A DNA stretch of 64,000 bases from Paenibacillus auburnensis (GCF_927798115.1 NZ_CAKMMG010000003.1:310001-374000); one strand, 5' to 3'; shown: positions 26,712 through 36,714, counted from the stretch's first letter. Numbers and translations are program-made. Notes: generated by a model from the letters alone, not told the origin.

Positions 26712-28334
26712 TCAACTCGGTGTATAATGCTTCTCACGATATTCCTCCGGAGTGACCCCCACCGTCTTCTTGAAGATTTTGCTGAAATAGGTGTAATTGT
26801 GATAGCCGACTATGTCCGCAATCTCATATACCTTCATTGTTCCTTCGCTGAGGTACACCTTTGCCTTTTCAATCCGGACCCGGGTCAGGTAAGAGATGAA
26901 GTTCTCTCCCCTCTCCTGCTTGAAAATCCGGCTGAGGTAAGAGGGATGAACATTAATCTGACCGGCTATGCTTTGCAAGGAAATGTCTTCAGCGTAATAT
27001 TTGTTTATAAGGCTGACTGCAAGTTCAGTATACGAGGTTTCACGCATAGTCCCCGAGTTGCTGTCCAGGCATTCCGTCATGTATTCCAGCATACGCTGAT
27101 GCACCTCTACCCAGCTCTCCCCTTTTAAAACGGTTTCATAAGGCGAATGCCCAATGAAAGGAATGCATGGTCTTTTCCCGGAAGGTAATAAATGTGCATT
27201 TATCTTCTCTACCAGCAGAATATATTTTGTGCGGATACTGCTCTCGTCCGTTTGCAGGGTTTTAAGCTCGGTGCGTATCCCATCTAAAAAAACCTCGGCC
27301 TGTCTCTTATCCTTAGCAGCCCAAACCTTGAGCAGATCTTGTTCTTCCTTAGCACTAATCAGGGAGGCTACAGGTTTACGTACAGGCTGTTTAATCAGAT
27401 CCTCATAGAAAAATACATGTTGGTCATCATTAAAGAAGCGGGCCTTCAATGCCTGTTCGGCTTCCTTATATGCAGCTTTTAAGTGCTTAAATCCCGGGAC
27501 CTTTGTGCTTACCCCAACCGTGGCACTCAGGCTCATAAAATCCCTTAAGGAGGACAGGATCTTACCGCTTAGCCTTTCTATATCACCGCGCTCCGAGCGG
27601 CTCCCGGCTAGAGTATTCACAATAACCAGATACTCGGAAGAATTGCCGATGACGATTTCCTTCACCCATCTGGTTGGAATAACCTCCTCCATAATATTCA
27701 GGATAGAAAATCGCAGCAGCTTTTCATCTTTCTCGATATACTTCTTCTTTAAGGCTTCAAAATGATTGACTTTCATGATCAGGAAAATCAACTCGGAGGA
27801 TTGAACCCGGATATGTAATTCCTCTGCCTTAGTCCGGGCTTCCTGTTCGCTGATGAACCCGCTAATCAGATCCTTAAAAAAGTTCTCTTTCAAATGGCTG
27901 AGACTGAGTGAATAATCATAAGGTTTGTTACCCGCGGCTCCCTGGCTGATGTGCTCTGCTTGCCATTTCTCTCTAAGTGAGCTGAGCAGTTCGGTAAGAG
28001 CAGCGGGGGTAATCTCACTTTTGATCAAATAATCCGCCGCCCCTAATTTAAGCGCTTCCTTAACATAATGAAACTCATCAAAATTGCTTAAAATCACATA
28101 TTTACAAGCCTTAAGCTTATTCGAGGTTTCTCGTATAAACTGCAATCCGTCCATCACCGGCATCTTGATGTCGGTAATGATAAGGTCCGGTAAAACTTCC
28201 AGGGCGATATCCATTCCCTCTTTACCATTCCCCGCCTCGCCTACGACTTGAAATCCATGCTGTTCCCAATCTATCATGCTGCGGATCCCTACCCGCATTA
28301 ATAACTCGTCATCTACAATCAGCAGCTTATACAT
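26712..28334 (-). CDS. Response regulator with AraC-type DNA-binding domain (YesN type)
   Basis: 540 residues. The N-terminal receiver domain has YKLLIVDDE at the start and the phospho-acceptor Asp in LIITDIKMPVMDG. The middle region contains a degenerate GGDEF-like segment common in YesN proteins. The C-terminus is a double helix-turn-helix of the AraC type (DISLQSIAGQINVHPSYLS and KVYEIADIVGYHNYTYFSKI). ATG 28334 is chosen because AGGGGG is 6 bases upstream, whereas the earlier ATG at 28340 abuts that site. Cognate kinase lies immediately downstream. Separated by a terminator from the lipoprotein gene at 28532. Confidence 0.9.
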   Translation of the reverse strand: MYKLLIVDDELLMRVGIRSMIDWEQHGFQVVGEAGNGKEGMDIALEVLPDLIITDIKMPVMDGLQFIRETSNKLKACKYVILSNFDEFHYVKEALKLGAADYLIKSEITPAALTELLSSLREKWQAEHISQGAAGNKPYDYSLSLSHLKENFFKDLISGFISEQEARTKAEELHIRVQSSELIFLIMKVNHFEALKKKYIEKDEKLLRFSILNIMEEVIPTRWVKEIVIGNSSEYLVIVNTLAGSRSERGDIERLSGKILSSLRDFMSLSATVGVSTKVPGFKHLKAAYKEAEQALKARFFNDDQHVFFYEDLIKQPVRKPVASLISAKEEQDLLKVWAAKDKRQAEVFLDGIRTELKTLQTDESSIRTKYILLVEKINAHLLPSGKRPCIPFIGHSPYETVLKGESWVEVHQRMLEYMTECLDSNSGTMRETSYTELAVSLINKYYAEDISLQSIAGQINVHPSYLSRIFKQERGENFISYLTRVRIEKAKVYLSEGTMKVYEIADIVGYHNYTYFSKIFKKTVGVTPEEYREKHYTPS

Positions 28335-28485
28335 GATCATCCCCCTGCGATCTGCTTGTTTTATATTCCGACAGGCGTTCACTCTTCCTTAATTATAAGC
28401 GATAATGCCGATATTGACCTAAAAAGATTAATAATGATCTAAAATAAACACATTTACTCATTCCCGTTTTTTCCTGCAAAAAAAA

Positions 28486-28510
28486 CCTTTCGTTCATTAA
28501 GAACGAAAGG
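28486..28510 (-). terminator. Terminator after the second lipoprotein gene
   Basis: Stem CCTTTCGTTC (28486-28495) with GAACGAAAGG (28501-28510), 5-nt loop, followed by a run of eight T's in the minus direction. Confidence 0.9.
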
Positions 28511-28531
28511 GACTGGCGTTTATTCGTTGGA

Positions 28532-29821
28532 TTACCGCTTATCGGCTACACTATCAATAACAAGCTGAATTTCATGCAGGGTTTCTTCAAGACTCTGGCC
28601 CGCCAGATAACGGTTGACGGACTCCTGAATATGGGTCTGGAGCGATTCGGTTGAAACGGTATGGGGCCAAAACAAAATGGCGTTGTCACGCGTAACAGCC
28701 TGCGCAATTTGTGCTGCGACCGGGTCGTCTATCCGGGCCGAAACGACGGAGGGAACCGCCGAGGCTCCTGCAGCCAGCTTCTCCTGAGTTGCTCTTCCGG
28801 TCATAAATGTGACAAACCTCTTCGCTTCCTCCGGGTACTTGGTCTTTGAATTAATCACCCGATAGGTTCCTACATTAATATTGGGGACGGTCTTCATACG
28901 GCCCGGAACACTCATAAAACGAATATCATTGGAAGGGTTACGCTGTCTGATGCTCGGAATGTCCCAGGTGCCTGTCATAATCATCGCCGCCTGGCCATGT
29001 CCGATCAGATCCTTAGACTGCTCATGCTTTAAGCTCTGCCAATTGGAAGGAACGTAGCCCCGGTCTATGATTTCCTTGTGCATTTTGATGGACTCTACGA
29101 AGATAGGGTCAGTGATCTTGATCTCCCCGCTTTCCAGCTTCCGCGTCCACTCCTCGTCTGCACCTGCATTGGACATGATGGAGCCCCAGAAGAATTGGGC
29201 GGTCGACCACTCCGAATCCATGGCAATTGGAATCACTCCCTCACCCTTGAGTTGCTCACATACTTGAAGCAGTTGATCCCAAGTCCGGGGAAGCTCAAGT
29301 CCTAGCCTGTTAAACAGCGTCTGGTTGTACAGCAGACCGTCGCTGTGCATGACCTCAGGCGCACCGTATACTTTACCATCTATCGTAACGGGCTTTAACG
29401 AATTAGGATAGAAGTCATTCACAAAAGCCGTATCTGTAAGCTCCAGATACACGTCGCTGCGGAGTGCACGAAATTCTTCAAACAAGCTTGGGGACCAGGT
29501 GTCAAATATATCGAGCGGCTCGCCGCCTAGCAGCCGGATCTTAATTCCGGCCGTATAGTTGTTATTCTGGATAAAATCGGCTTCGATCTTAATCCCCGGA
29601 TTCTGCTCCTCGAACTGCCTGATTGCATCGTAATATACTTTACCCGCTTGTGCCGTATCCAGCAGGTAGCTGGAATAGCGTAGCACGATCTGCTCACTGG
29701 AGGTTTCCGCGTTCTCGCCGATCATGGATACATTCGTCCTGCTGCCGGTACTGCTGCAGGCCGACAGACTGCATGCTAATAATATAATGCTGGCCACCCG
29801 TCCCCGGCTTGCAGCGTTCAT
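28532..29821 (-). CDS. ABC transporter sugar-binding lipoprotein, second in its operon
   Basis: 429-residue lipoprotein. Signal MNAASRGRVASIILLA with lipobox SLSACSS at about residues 18-24. Family 1 features include DIFDTWSPSLFEEFRAL, GAPEVMHSDGLLYNQTLFNR, and GQAAMIMTGTWDIPSI. It lies last in the operon lipoprotein (31816), permease, permease, lipoprotein, 149 bp behind the second permease. The ribosome binding site AAGGGG is 12 bases from the ATG, so expression may be lower. It shares little motif-level sequence with the first lipoprotein, so it may broaden the ligand range of the same permeases or act as a sensor partner for the downstream YesM kinase. Both ideas are inference. Confidence 0.85.
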   Translation of the reverse strand: MNAASRGRVASIILLACSLSACSSTGSRTNVSMIGENAETSSEQIVLRYSSYLLDTAQAGKVYYDAIRQFEEQNPGIKIEADFIQNNNYTAGIKIRLLGGEPLDIFDTWSPSLFEEFRALRSDVYLELTDTAFVNDFYPNSLKPVTIDGKVYGAPEVMHSDGLLYNQTLFNRLGLELPRTWDQLLQVCEQLKGEGVIPIAMDSEWSTAQFFWGSIMSNAGADEEWTRKLESGEIKITDPIFVESIKMHKEIIDRGYVPSNWQSLKHEQSKDLIGHGQAAMIMTGTWDIPSIRQRNPSNDIRFMSVPGRMKTVPNINVGTYRVINSKTKYPEEAKRFVTFMTGRATQEKLAAGASAVPSVVSARIDDPVAAQIAQAVTRDNAILFWPHTVSTESLQTHIQESVNRYLAGQSLEETLHEIQLVIDSVADKR

Positions 29822-29970
29822 AACACAAAGACCCCTTTGGTTGTCATTTTTCTTATCGTATCCGGCATCTTAATCTTGATCCTTCATCCTAAATCATACA
29901 CTCCAGCTATGTGCATGTGGAAGCCATATTTAACATACTTCAATGAATTACCGCATCGGTTGCATCCTGC

Positions 29971-30804
29971 CTACAGTTTTCCGCCGGATGTTGCAACGCC
30001 TTCAATAAATTGCTTCTGGAAGATAATATATAATATCAGCATGGGAATAATCGCTAGGACGGAGGCTGCCATTAATTCGGGATAATCGACCGAATAGGCT
30101 CCCTGGATTTTTGCCAGTGCTGACGACAAGGTTGCCGCATCCGAGTTCGTATTAACAATCATTGGCCACATCAGATCCTTAAAGGCAAACAAAGCGGTGA
30201 ATATACCAAGCGCCACCATACCCGAGCGGACGAGAGGAAGCATGATTCTTAAGAATGTTTGTCCGATATTGCAGCCGTCCAGTTTAGCGGCCTCCTCCAG
30301 TTCCTTCGGCAATCCCATAAAAAATTGGCGCAGCAGGAAGGTGCCGAATGCGCTCACAAGACCTGGAAACAACAGCGCGAATATTGTATTACGCATGCCT
30401 AACGAATCGACCATCAGGTATTGCGGGATAATGAAAATCTGGGTAGGCACCATCATTTGGAAGAGAACAAGTCCAAAGAAAAAGCCGCGTCCGGGAAACT
30501 TTAGACGGGCGAAGGCATAAGCGGCCATGGCGCTAAACACAATGGAGCAGATTACTCTCAGAACGACCATGGCAAAGGTGTTCCAATAGAGCCTGGGAAA
30601 GTTGTTTTGCCGCAGCACTTCAATATAGTTCCCCCACCTCCACTGCGTAGGAAAAAAGACAAACGGATTCATGGACGTAGATTCGGTTACGGATTTAAAT
30701 GAAGTCAGGAGCATCCAGAAGAAAGGCAAAATCATAAGGATTGCCCCGATGACGAGCAATACATGAATCATTGAATGACGGGGGATTCGAATCTTTGTAT
30801 CCAC
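29971..30804 (-). CDS. ABC sugar transporter permease (MalG/CUT1 type)
   Basis: 277-residue membrane permease with six helices and the EAA loop PKELEEAAKLDGCNIGQTF (about 165-183). The start is GTG 30804, preceded by AGGAGG 9 bases upstream; the in-frame ATG at 30837 lies inside the preceding gene and has no site. That puts 14 bp between the two permease genes. Motifs MVPTQIFIIPQYLMVDSLG and FLLRQFFMGLP are typical of the family. Confidence 0.9.
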   Translation of the reverse strand: MDTKIRIPRHSMIHVLLVIGAILMILPFFWMLLTSFKSVTESTSMNPFVFFPTQWRWGNYIEVLRQNNFPRLYWNTFAMVVLRVICSIVFSAMAAYAFARLKFPGRGFFFGLVLFQMMVPTQIFIIPQYLMVDSLGMRNTIFALLFPGLVSAFGTFLLRQFFMGLPKELEEAAKLDGCNIGQTFLRIMLPLVRSGMVALGIFTALFAFKDLMWPMIVNTNSDAATLSSALAKIQGAYSVDYPELMAASVLAIIPMLILYIIFQKQFIEGVATSGGKL

Positions 30805-30818
30805 AGCACTAGTCCTCC

Positions 30819-31730
30819 TTACATGTAGTTGACCCATTTTTTTTGCCCCCTCACCTGAAGGAATGTAATTACCATGATAATAGCGAGCAGCAGAATAACA
30901 ATTGCGGATCCGTAACCTTTGTTGGAATATTTAAAGGAGTTATTATAGAACAGATACACAAGGGAAACGGTATGCTCATAGGCCGGGCTGGTCACGTCAA
31001 TCATCATATAAATGACATCGAATACCTGCATAGCCTGAATGACCGAAGTTACGACAACAAAAAATAATGTCGGCGATAAAAGTGGTAGCGTAATGACGAA
31101 AAATTGCCGAAGCTTAGATGCTCCGTCAATTTCGGAGGCTTCGTAGAAATCTTTAGGAATCTCCTGTAAACCCGCGAGAAGCAAAACCATATTGTATCCG
31201 ATAACGCTCCAAATCCCTATGATGGCTATTGAAATCAATGAAACTTTTGGATTGCCTACCCAATCGACGGCATTAATGCCGATTCTGGACAGCACGTAGT
31301 TAATTAACCCGAAATGTTCATTGTAGAGCCATCTCCATACCATGGTGACGGCAGCAGGAGCCGCAACCATCGGAATGAAGTAGATCGTACGGTAAAGCGA
31401 CTTCCCCCGGATTTCTCCATTCAGAAGTACGGCTACGATCAGAGATAACGCGATGCTGATCGGAACGACAAGCACGGCATATAGCAGCGTATTACCGACA
31501 GCATGCCAGACCTGAACGTCATCAAACATCTTGCGGTAGTTATCCAGACCTACAAAGATATTTCCCCGGCCGAAATCTCCGCTCTTAAAGAAACTTAGAT
31601 AGGCTGTTTGAATGATCGGGATGATATTCAGCACGATAAGTCCGATCATTGTCGGCGCAATCAGAAACCATCCCCAGGACCATTCGCTCCATGTCTGTCT
31701 GGAAATTCTTCTGGATACCACTTTACTCAT
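30819..31730 (-). CDS. ABC sugar transporter permease (MalF/CUT1 type)
   Basis: 303-residue membrane permease. Helix 1 is FLIAPTMIGLIVLNIIPIIQ and the EAA loop is KDFYEASEIDGASKLRQFF. GGGGGAGA precedes the ATG. It follows the lipoprotein gene after 85 bp that contain a GC-rich hairpin. Confidence 0.9.
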   Translation of the reverse strand: MSKVVSRRISRQTWSEWSWGWFLIAPTMIGLIVLNIIPIIQTAYLSFFKSGDFGRGNIFVGLDNYRKMFDDVQVWHAVGNTLLYAVLVVPISIALSLIVAVLLNGEIRGKSLYRTIYFIPMVAAPAAVTMVWRWLYNEHFGLINYVLSRIGINAVDWVGNPKVSLISIAIIGIWSVIGYNMVLLLAGLQEIPKDFYEASEIDGASKLRQFFVITLPLLSPTLFFVVVTSVIQAMQVFDVIYMMIDVTSPAYEHTVSLVYLFYNNSFKYSNKGYGSAIVILLLAIIMVITFLQVRGQKKWVNYM

Positions 31731-31753
31731 GGATTCTCCCCCTCTCCTATCCC

Positions 31754-31781
31754 TAGGCAGCAGCCTTCCGGCTGCCGCCTA
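31754..31781 (-). other. Hairpin between lipoprotein and permease genes
   Basis: TAGGCAGCAGCC (31754-31765) pairs with GGCTGCCGCCTA (31770-31781) with one mismatch and a 4-nt loop. No T-run follows, so it is more likely an mRNA stabiliser or processing site at the 3' side of the lipoprotein message. Confidence 0.55.
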
Positions 31782-31815
31782 AAAGGATGATATATTTGAA
31801 TAGTTCTTCTACGGC

Positions 31816-33120
31816 CTACTTCTCCTGAGACAAGCTTTCGTTCATCACCTTGGCCGCATTTAGTGCCGCTTCCTTAACCGGAATCTTCCCGGAAAAAGCT
31901 TGACCAAGGGCTTCATTGACCTTGTCTTCCCATACCGCCGTCGTGTTCGAGTATGGACGGATAACGCCATAATCGACCATATCTACAAATGCTTTGATGT
32001 TAAACGTCTTGTTTGAGGATATCCACAGATCCGCCGCACCGTTATATGCCGAGATGGCGACACCGAGTTCGGCTTGACGCTCTTGCCCCTCCTTAGAGCT
32101 GAGGAATTCGACGAATTGCCAAGCTTCTTCCGGATGCTTGGTATTGTAAGCAATAGCATGACCCAAACCGTTGTAAATAGAAGCCTGCTTCTCCTTCTTA
32201 GGCAGAACGGCCACATCGAAATTCTTAGCCATATATTCGTTTTCGGTAAATCCGGACAGATTCCAAGAACCGAAGTAACCCATGGCTACCTTGCCGTTTT
32301 TGATCAGCTCAGCACGTTCAGCATCGTCAAAGACTGCGGGAGAGAGACCTTCTTTGGCAAAATTAACATAATACTCAAGCGCTTCGATAGTCTTAGGATC
32401 GTCATAGCCCGATTGTTTATCATCCGTGATTACAGTGCCGCCATTCTGATAAATGAAATTATAGTAGCCTTCCTGATTGTGCAGCGGAGCAAGAAATCCG
32501 TAAACGCCGTCCTTCGTCAGTACCTTAGCCGCGCTGTACAAATCGTCCCAGGTCCATGTTTCGTCCGGGTGTTTCACACCTGCTGCGTCAAACATCGTCT
32601 TGTTGTACCACAAACCAATCGTATCGAAATCTTTAGGAATAGCATATTGCTTGTCTTGGAAGTTATAGATCTGGTTCAGTCCTTCCGGATAATTCTCCAG
32701 CTTGACCGATTGGCTGCTCTTAATTCTGTCACTCAGGTCGAGCAGCATTCCGTTGGAGGCATAACGGTAAATTTCGTTGGAATGCATCCAGAATACATCC
32801 GGCAGCGATCCCCCTGTTGCTCCTGCTTCAAGCATTGTCCAATATTCGGACCAGCCCGTGACTTCGATGTTGATCTTAATATCCGGATGATTATCCTCAA
32901 ACTCGTCCGCCATCGTACGCAGCCCTTTTTCCTGATTAGAATCCCAAATCGCGTAAGTCAGGGTAACCGGATCTCCGCTCGGTTTTTGGCTGGCGGAAGC
33001 GGACGGAGCTGAAGACGCCGCCGGAGCTGAAGGCGAACTGGAAGTGTTATTGCCGCCGCATGCCGTAAGAGCAGACGCGGCAAGTCCGATCGCCATTAAT
33101 ACGGATAAACGTTTTTTCAC
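31816..33120 (-). CDS. ABC transporter sugar-binding lipoprotein (SBP family 1)
   Basis: 434-residue lipoprotein starting at GTG 33120, with GGGGG 7 bases upstream. Signal KKRLSVLMAIGLAASA with lipobox LTACGG at about 18-23, then a Ser/Ala/Pro linker. Family motifs are VTLTYAIWDSNQEKG, IKINIEVTGWSEYW, LPDVFWMHSNEIYRYASNG and KVAMGYFGSWNLSGF. First gene of the operon with two permeases and the second lipoprotein; just downstream of the HK/RR pair at 33309-36714, which is its likely controller. Confidence 0.9.
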   Translation of the reverse strand: MKKRLSVLMAIGLAASALTACGGNNTSSSPSAPAASSAPSASASQKPSGDPVTLTYAIWDSNQEKGLRTMADEFEDNHPDIKINIEVTGWSEYWTMLEAGATGGSLPDVFWMHSNEIYRYASNGMLLDLSDRIKSSQSVKLENYPEGLNQIYNFQDKQYAIPKDFDTIGLWYNKTMFDAAGVKHPDETWTWDDLYSAAKVLTKDGVYGFLAPLHNQEGYYNFIYQNGGTVITDDKQSGYDDPKTIEALEYYVNFAKEGLSPAVFDDAERAELIKNGKVAMGYFGSWNLSGFTENEYMAKNFDVAVLPKKEKQASIYNGLGHAIAYNTKHPEEAWQFVEFLSSKEGQERQAELGVAISAYNGAADLWISSNKTFNIKAFVDMVDYGVIRPYSNTTAVWEDKVNEALGQAFSGKIPVKEAALNAAKVMNESLSQEK

Positions 33121-33246
33121 TGAAAGACCCCCTAGATAGTTAAATGTCTTGGTACATTTATGATCTTAACGGGTCTTATCCGTGAGCTAAATCCACATTC
33201 TTTACGATCATACTTCCTTTCTTTACATCTTCTTTCCAGACTAAAA

Positions 33247-33270
33247 AAGCGCATAGATCCCTATGCACTT
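33247..33270 (-). terminator. Terminator after the YesN-type regulator gene
   Basis: Stem AAGCGCATAG (33247-33256) with CTATGCACTT (33261-33270), one mismatch, 4-nt loop, then TTTTTT in the minus direction. It separates the regulator pair from the lipoprotein operon. Confidence 0.75.
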
Positions 33271-33308
33271 CTTTGACTATTGCTATTCTATTATTTACTT
33301 TTTCGTCC

Positions 33309-34913
33309 TTACACGGCGCTGGCCCGGTATTCTTCAGGACTTACTCCGGTCACCTTTTTAAACAGCTTACTGAAGTAAGCCGTATTAGGGTAGCCTACCC
33401 GATTAGCGACTTCATAAATACGGATGCTCTTTTCCTTTAGCAGGGCCTGAGCTTTTTCAATACGGATCTTGGTCAGGAAATTAACAAAGTTTTCGCCCGT
33501 TTCCTGTTTGAATACCCGGCTGAGATAGGATGAATTCACATTGATAGCATCGGCAACGGATTGCAGTGAAATATCTTCTGCATACCGCTGTAGCATTATA
33601 GTTTTGGCTTGTTCCGCATAACTCTGGGGGCGCTCTGGCAGGTCAAGGTTATGCTGCTCGCACTCCACTAAATACCGGCGGGCCAGCCGGTCCATCCCCT
33701 CTAAAGTCTCTTCCAGAAGAATTTGCTCGTACATGTTACGGCCATCATCATTTAAATTCGGCAGACTTGGGTAACAGGAGGAGATCAGGGATAGAACAGA
33801 CAAATAAGCTTTCCGAGCGGCTTGTTCCGTATAACCTTCCTGGCGAAGCTTCTCATTCAGCTTCGTCATAAACCGGATAGCTCCTTCCGTGGAGCTCTCC
33901 ACCTCCAGACGAAACTTTCTCTCATCCTCCGGGGTAATTGGAAAGATGTCTATATCTCTGTACCTTTGCGGAAGACAATCATAATACGCTATTCGCTCCG
34001 CACCATCAAAGAACAAACTCTTTAGCGCCATATCAGCTTCTCTGTATGCCTTTTTCAAAGTACCAAAGCCTAAGCCGACGGAGCTGATTCCTATTGTAAC
34101 GGTAATGTTGAGAAAATCCTTTAACGTTTCCTGAATCCTGGCAAACATAGCGTTACAAAAAGCGAACTCCGTTCCCTTCAGCGCCTCCCCTTCCATATTC
34201 ATAACGAGCAAATACTCCGCTGAATTCTCGACAATAATCTCGCGTTTTCTCTTTCGTGAAATAATCTCTTCCAGGATGTTAACTACGGAATATCTTAACA
34301 GTTTTGCGTCCTGTTCCACGTATTTTCTGCGGATATGTTCAAAACGGTCGATTCGCAGCTTTATCAGAACCATCGGACCCTGCTGAAGCGCAATATTCAG
34401 CGCATCGGCCTTCTCGATGACCTCGCCTTCCTCGCGGAACCCGCTAATTAATTCCTTGAACAAGGTTTCCTTCAGATAGCCGATCCCCTCCTTTACCTGT
34501 TCCTTTAACACAGCAGCGTCTTCCTCTTTAGAAGCCTTGGCGATGCGCTTCTGCACCTTATCCAGCACGTTCAGCAATTCTTGCGGCTTGATGTCGCTCT
34601 TGATGAGATAGTCCTCGGCTCCAAGCCTGATCGCTTCCTGCGCATAATGAAACTCGTCCAAACAGCTTAAAATAACATACCGGCAGCCCTCGTGTTTGCG
34701 GGAATGTTCTCTTATGAGTTCAAGTCCGTCCATTACTGGCATCTTGATGTCAGTAATGATGAGCCCCGGCTGATGGAGCTCCGCCAGCTCCAGTGCTTCT
34801 CTGCCGTTTGCCGCTTCGCCGACAATCCGGAAGCCATGCTTCTCCCAATCGATCATTGACTTCAGCCCGATTCGCATGAGCAGCTCATCATCGACGATAA
34901 GCACCTTGTTCAT
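33309..34913 (-). CDS. Response regulator with AraC-type DNA-binding domain (YesN type)
   Basis: 534 residues. Receiver domain with NKVLIVDDELLMRIG and phospho-Asp in LIITDIKMPVMDGLEL. C-terminal AraC double helix-turn-helix (DISLQSVADAINVNSSYLS, IYEVANRVGYPNTAYFSKL, then VTGVSPEEYR). ATG 34913 follows a GGGGGAGA site. It overlaps the kinase gene by 26 bp, so the two are coupled. It resembles the regulator at 26712-28334 along its whole length, suggesting duplication of a kinase/regulator pair within this region, but with reversed gene order. Confidence 0.9.
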   Translation of the reverse strand: MNKVLIVDDELLMRIGLKSMIDWEKHGFRIVGEAANGREALELAELHQPGLIITDIKMPVMDGLELIREHSRKHEGCRYVILSCLDEFHYAQEAIRLGAEDYLIKSDIKPQELLNVLDKVQKRIAKASKEEDAAVLKEQVKEGIGYLKETLFKELISGFREEGEVIEKADALNIALQQGPMVLIKLRIDRFEHIRRKYVEQDAKLLRYSVVNILEEIISRKRKREIIVENSAEYLLVMNMEGEALKGTEFAFCNAMFARIQETLKDFLNITVTIGISSVGLGFGTLKKAYREADMALKSLFFDGAERIAYYDCLPQRYRDIDIFPITPEDERKFRLEVESSTEGAIRFMTKLNEKLRQEGYTEQAARKAYLSVLSLISSCYPSLPNLNDDGRNMYEQILLEETLEGMDRLARRYLVECEQHNLDLPERPQSYAEQAKTIMLQRYAEDISLQSVADAINVNSSYLSRVFKQETGENFVNFLTKIRIEKAQALLKEKSIRIYEVANRVGYPNTAYFSKLFKKVTGVSPEEYRASAV

Positions 34914-36714
34914 TTCCGGTCTCCCCCTTCTTAACTTTTGGTATCTTTATGGTGAACAGCGTTCCCTTTCCCTTTTCACTGCAGAATGTAATTCCGTAAT
35001 GCTCACCGAATACTCTTTGTATGCGGTTGTGCACGTTGAATACCCCGATACTGCCAGGAATCCCTTCCGGATTATACAGCCTCTTCCTTAATTCGGCGGA
35101 AACGGCTTCATCCATTCCGGTTCCATTGTCACTTACCTGAATGGCGATATCATTTACACCGCTGGGCATCACCACTATCTTCAAGCTCCCATCTTCAATA
35201 TCCGCGATTCCGTGAAAGATAGCGTTCTCCACAATTGGCTGGATGCTCAGCTTTAGAATTTCATAATCGAGAAGCTGTTCATCCAATTCATAATGTACCG
35301 TAATGCGATTAAAGTACCTCACCTTCTGAATCGTCAGATAGTGAGCGATGTTATCCATTTCTTCACGAATTGGAACCATCCGGTTCTCGGCCTTAGAGGA
35401 ATAGCGTAGGATCGAGATAAGCGCCTCAGTCATCTCGACGATCTTATCCGCCCTCTGCATCGAAGCGATCCATTTGACCGAATTCAGCGTGTTATACAGA
35501 AAATGCGGGTTGATCTGAGCTTGAAGTGCCCGGATCTCTGCCTCTGCCTTCTCCTCCTGCTCTTGATAGATACGCTCAACCAGCTGCTTAAGTTCAGAAG
35601 ACATCTGCTCGAAGCGCCTGGCGAGAAGTCCGATTTCATCGTTGGAACGGACGGAGGGCAAATTGTCAAACTTGCCCTGCTCAACGAGTGTCATATTTCT
35701 CATAAGCCGTTTAATCGGTCTCGTGACCAGGCCCGACAAATAGAACGAACTGATTACAGCGAACAATACCAGTCCAATGACGATCAGCCATAAATTTCGT
35801 ATCAGTATATTTCCTTCTACAGCCAGTTCTTTAACCGGCATGTACAGATAGGTAGTCCAATTATGGGCTTCGAATGCCGAATGAATTAGAATATAGCTTT
35901 TGCCTCCGGATTTAACTACTTCTCTTGGGGTGTCTTTATGAATTTCAACAGCCGGGAGAAACATGTCACTGAAGGATCGGCCGATTCGTGAGTAATCGGT
36001 ATTGAAAAGCACTCGGTTCTGTTCGTCAACGATTGTAAAGGCTGAACGGCTACTCTCCTGCAGCCGCCGGTTCACTTTGTTAATGAAATCGATATCAATG
36101 CTTATCACCATGACCCCCAGCAGCTTGCCGTCCTCCAGATCAAAGATTTTGCGCATATGATAGATCGCCCAATTGTTCTCTTGCTTTGTCTGCAAATCAA
36201 TACGGGAAGGCAGGTCCCTGGTTATATCGTCTTCTTGCAGAAAGTTGGTGAACCACCTCTCGTTGCGGGGGTGATAAGTGTAATCGACTGGCTTATTTGT
36301 ACTAACCAGCAGATCCTGGCCGCCATTCAAGTTATAAATATAGACCGAGAAGGCCCGTTCCTTCATCGTAATATAATTCATCAGCAGCTGCGTAGCCTGA
36401 TTCTCATTGCTCTGTGACGGGCTCTTAAGATAATTCTGAACCGGGTAGTTCTCTTGGGAAACTGCCGACACATAGCTGTTGATTCCGTAAGAGGAGATTA
36501 GGGAGATCTGCTCGATATCCTCCAGGAATTCCTCGATCCGGATATTCGATTGCCGGGTGATGTCCTCCAACAGATCAGTGTACTTGCTCTCCAGCATTTG
36601 TTGCGAAGAAATATAAGAATTAATAAACAGAATGATGATAGGGATCAGGATCGAAAGGATAAACAGGAGCACCATCTTATTTTTAATGCTGATGAATTTA
36701 AATTTTTGGTACAA
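34888..36714 (-). CDS. Sensor histidine kinase, YesM type
   Basis: 608 residues. Helix 1 (KMVLLFILSILIPIIILFI), extracellular Cache-like domain to about 280, helix 2, HAMP (VTRPIKRLMRNM), histidine domain LQAQINPHFLYNTLNSVKW, N-box ENAIFHGI, DNGTGMD and GVFNVHNRI. The start is taken as TTG 36714, 8 bases after GGAGG; the ATG at 36729 contains part of that site and has none of its own. It is divergent from the GH39-like gene across 281 bp, so it could sense the products of that enzyme. Confidence 0.88.
   Translation of the reverse strand: MYQKFKFISIKNKMVLLFILSILIPIIILFINSYISSQQMLESKYTDLLEDITRQSNIRIEEFLEDIEQISLISSYGINSYVSAVSQENYPVQNYLKSPSQSNENQATQLLMNYITMKERAFSVYIYNLNGGQDLLVSTNKPVDYTYHPRNERWFTNFLQEDDITRDLPSRIDLQTKQENNWAIYHMRKIFDLEDGKLLGVMVISIDIDFINKVNRRLQESSRSAFTIVDEQNRVLFNTDYSRIGRSFSDMFLPAVEIHKDTPREVVKSGGKSYILIHSAFEAHNWTTYLYMPVKELAVEGNILIRNLWLIVIGLVLFAVISSFYLSGLVTRPIKRLMRNMTLVEQGKFDNLPSVRSNDEIGLLARRFEQMSSELKQLVERIYQEQEEKAEAEIRALQAQINPHFLYNTLNSVKWIASMQRADKIVEMTEALISILRYSSKAENRMVPIREEMDNIAHYLTIQKVRYFNRITVHYELDEQLLDYEILKLSIQPIVENAIFHGIADIEDGSLKIVVMPSGVNDIAIQVSDNGTGMDEAVSAELRKRLYNPEGIPGSIGVFNVHNRIQRVFGEHYGITFCSEKGKGTLFTIKIPKVKKGETGNEQGAYRR

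Noticed and set aside
28390..28405. ATAAGCGATAATG as a cre site before the YesN gene
   Set aside because: Too many mismatches at the outer positions of the cre consensus compared with the sites at 4170, 8520 and 60984.
32074..33012. 312-codon plus-strand open frame opposite a lipoprotein gene
   Set aside because: It is the antisense shadow of a clear lipoprotein gene, with no ribosome binding site and no recognisable domain.
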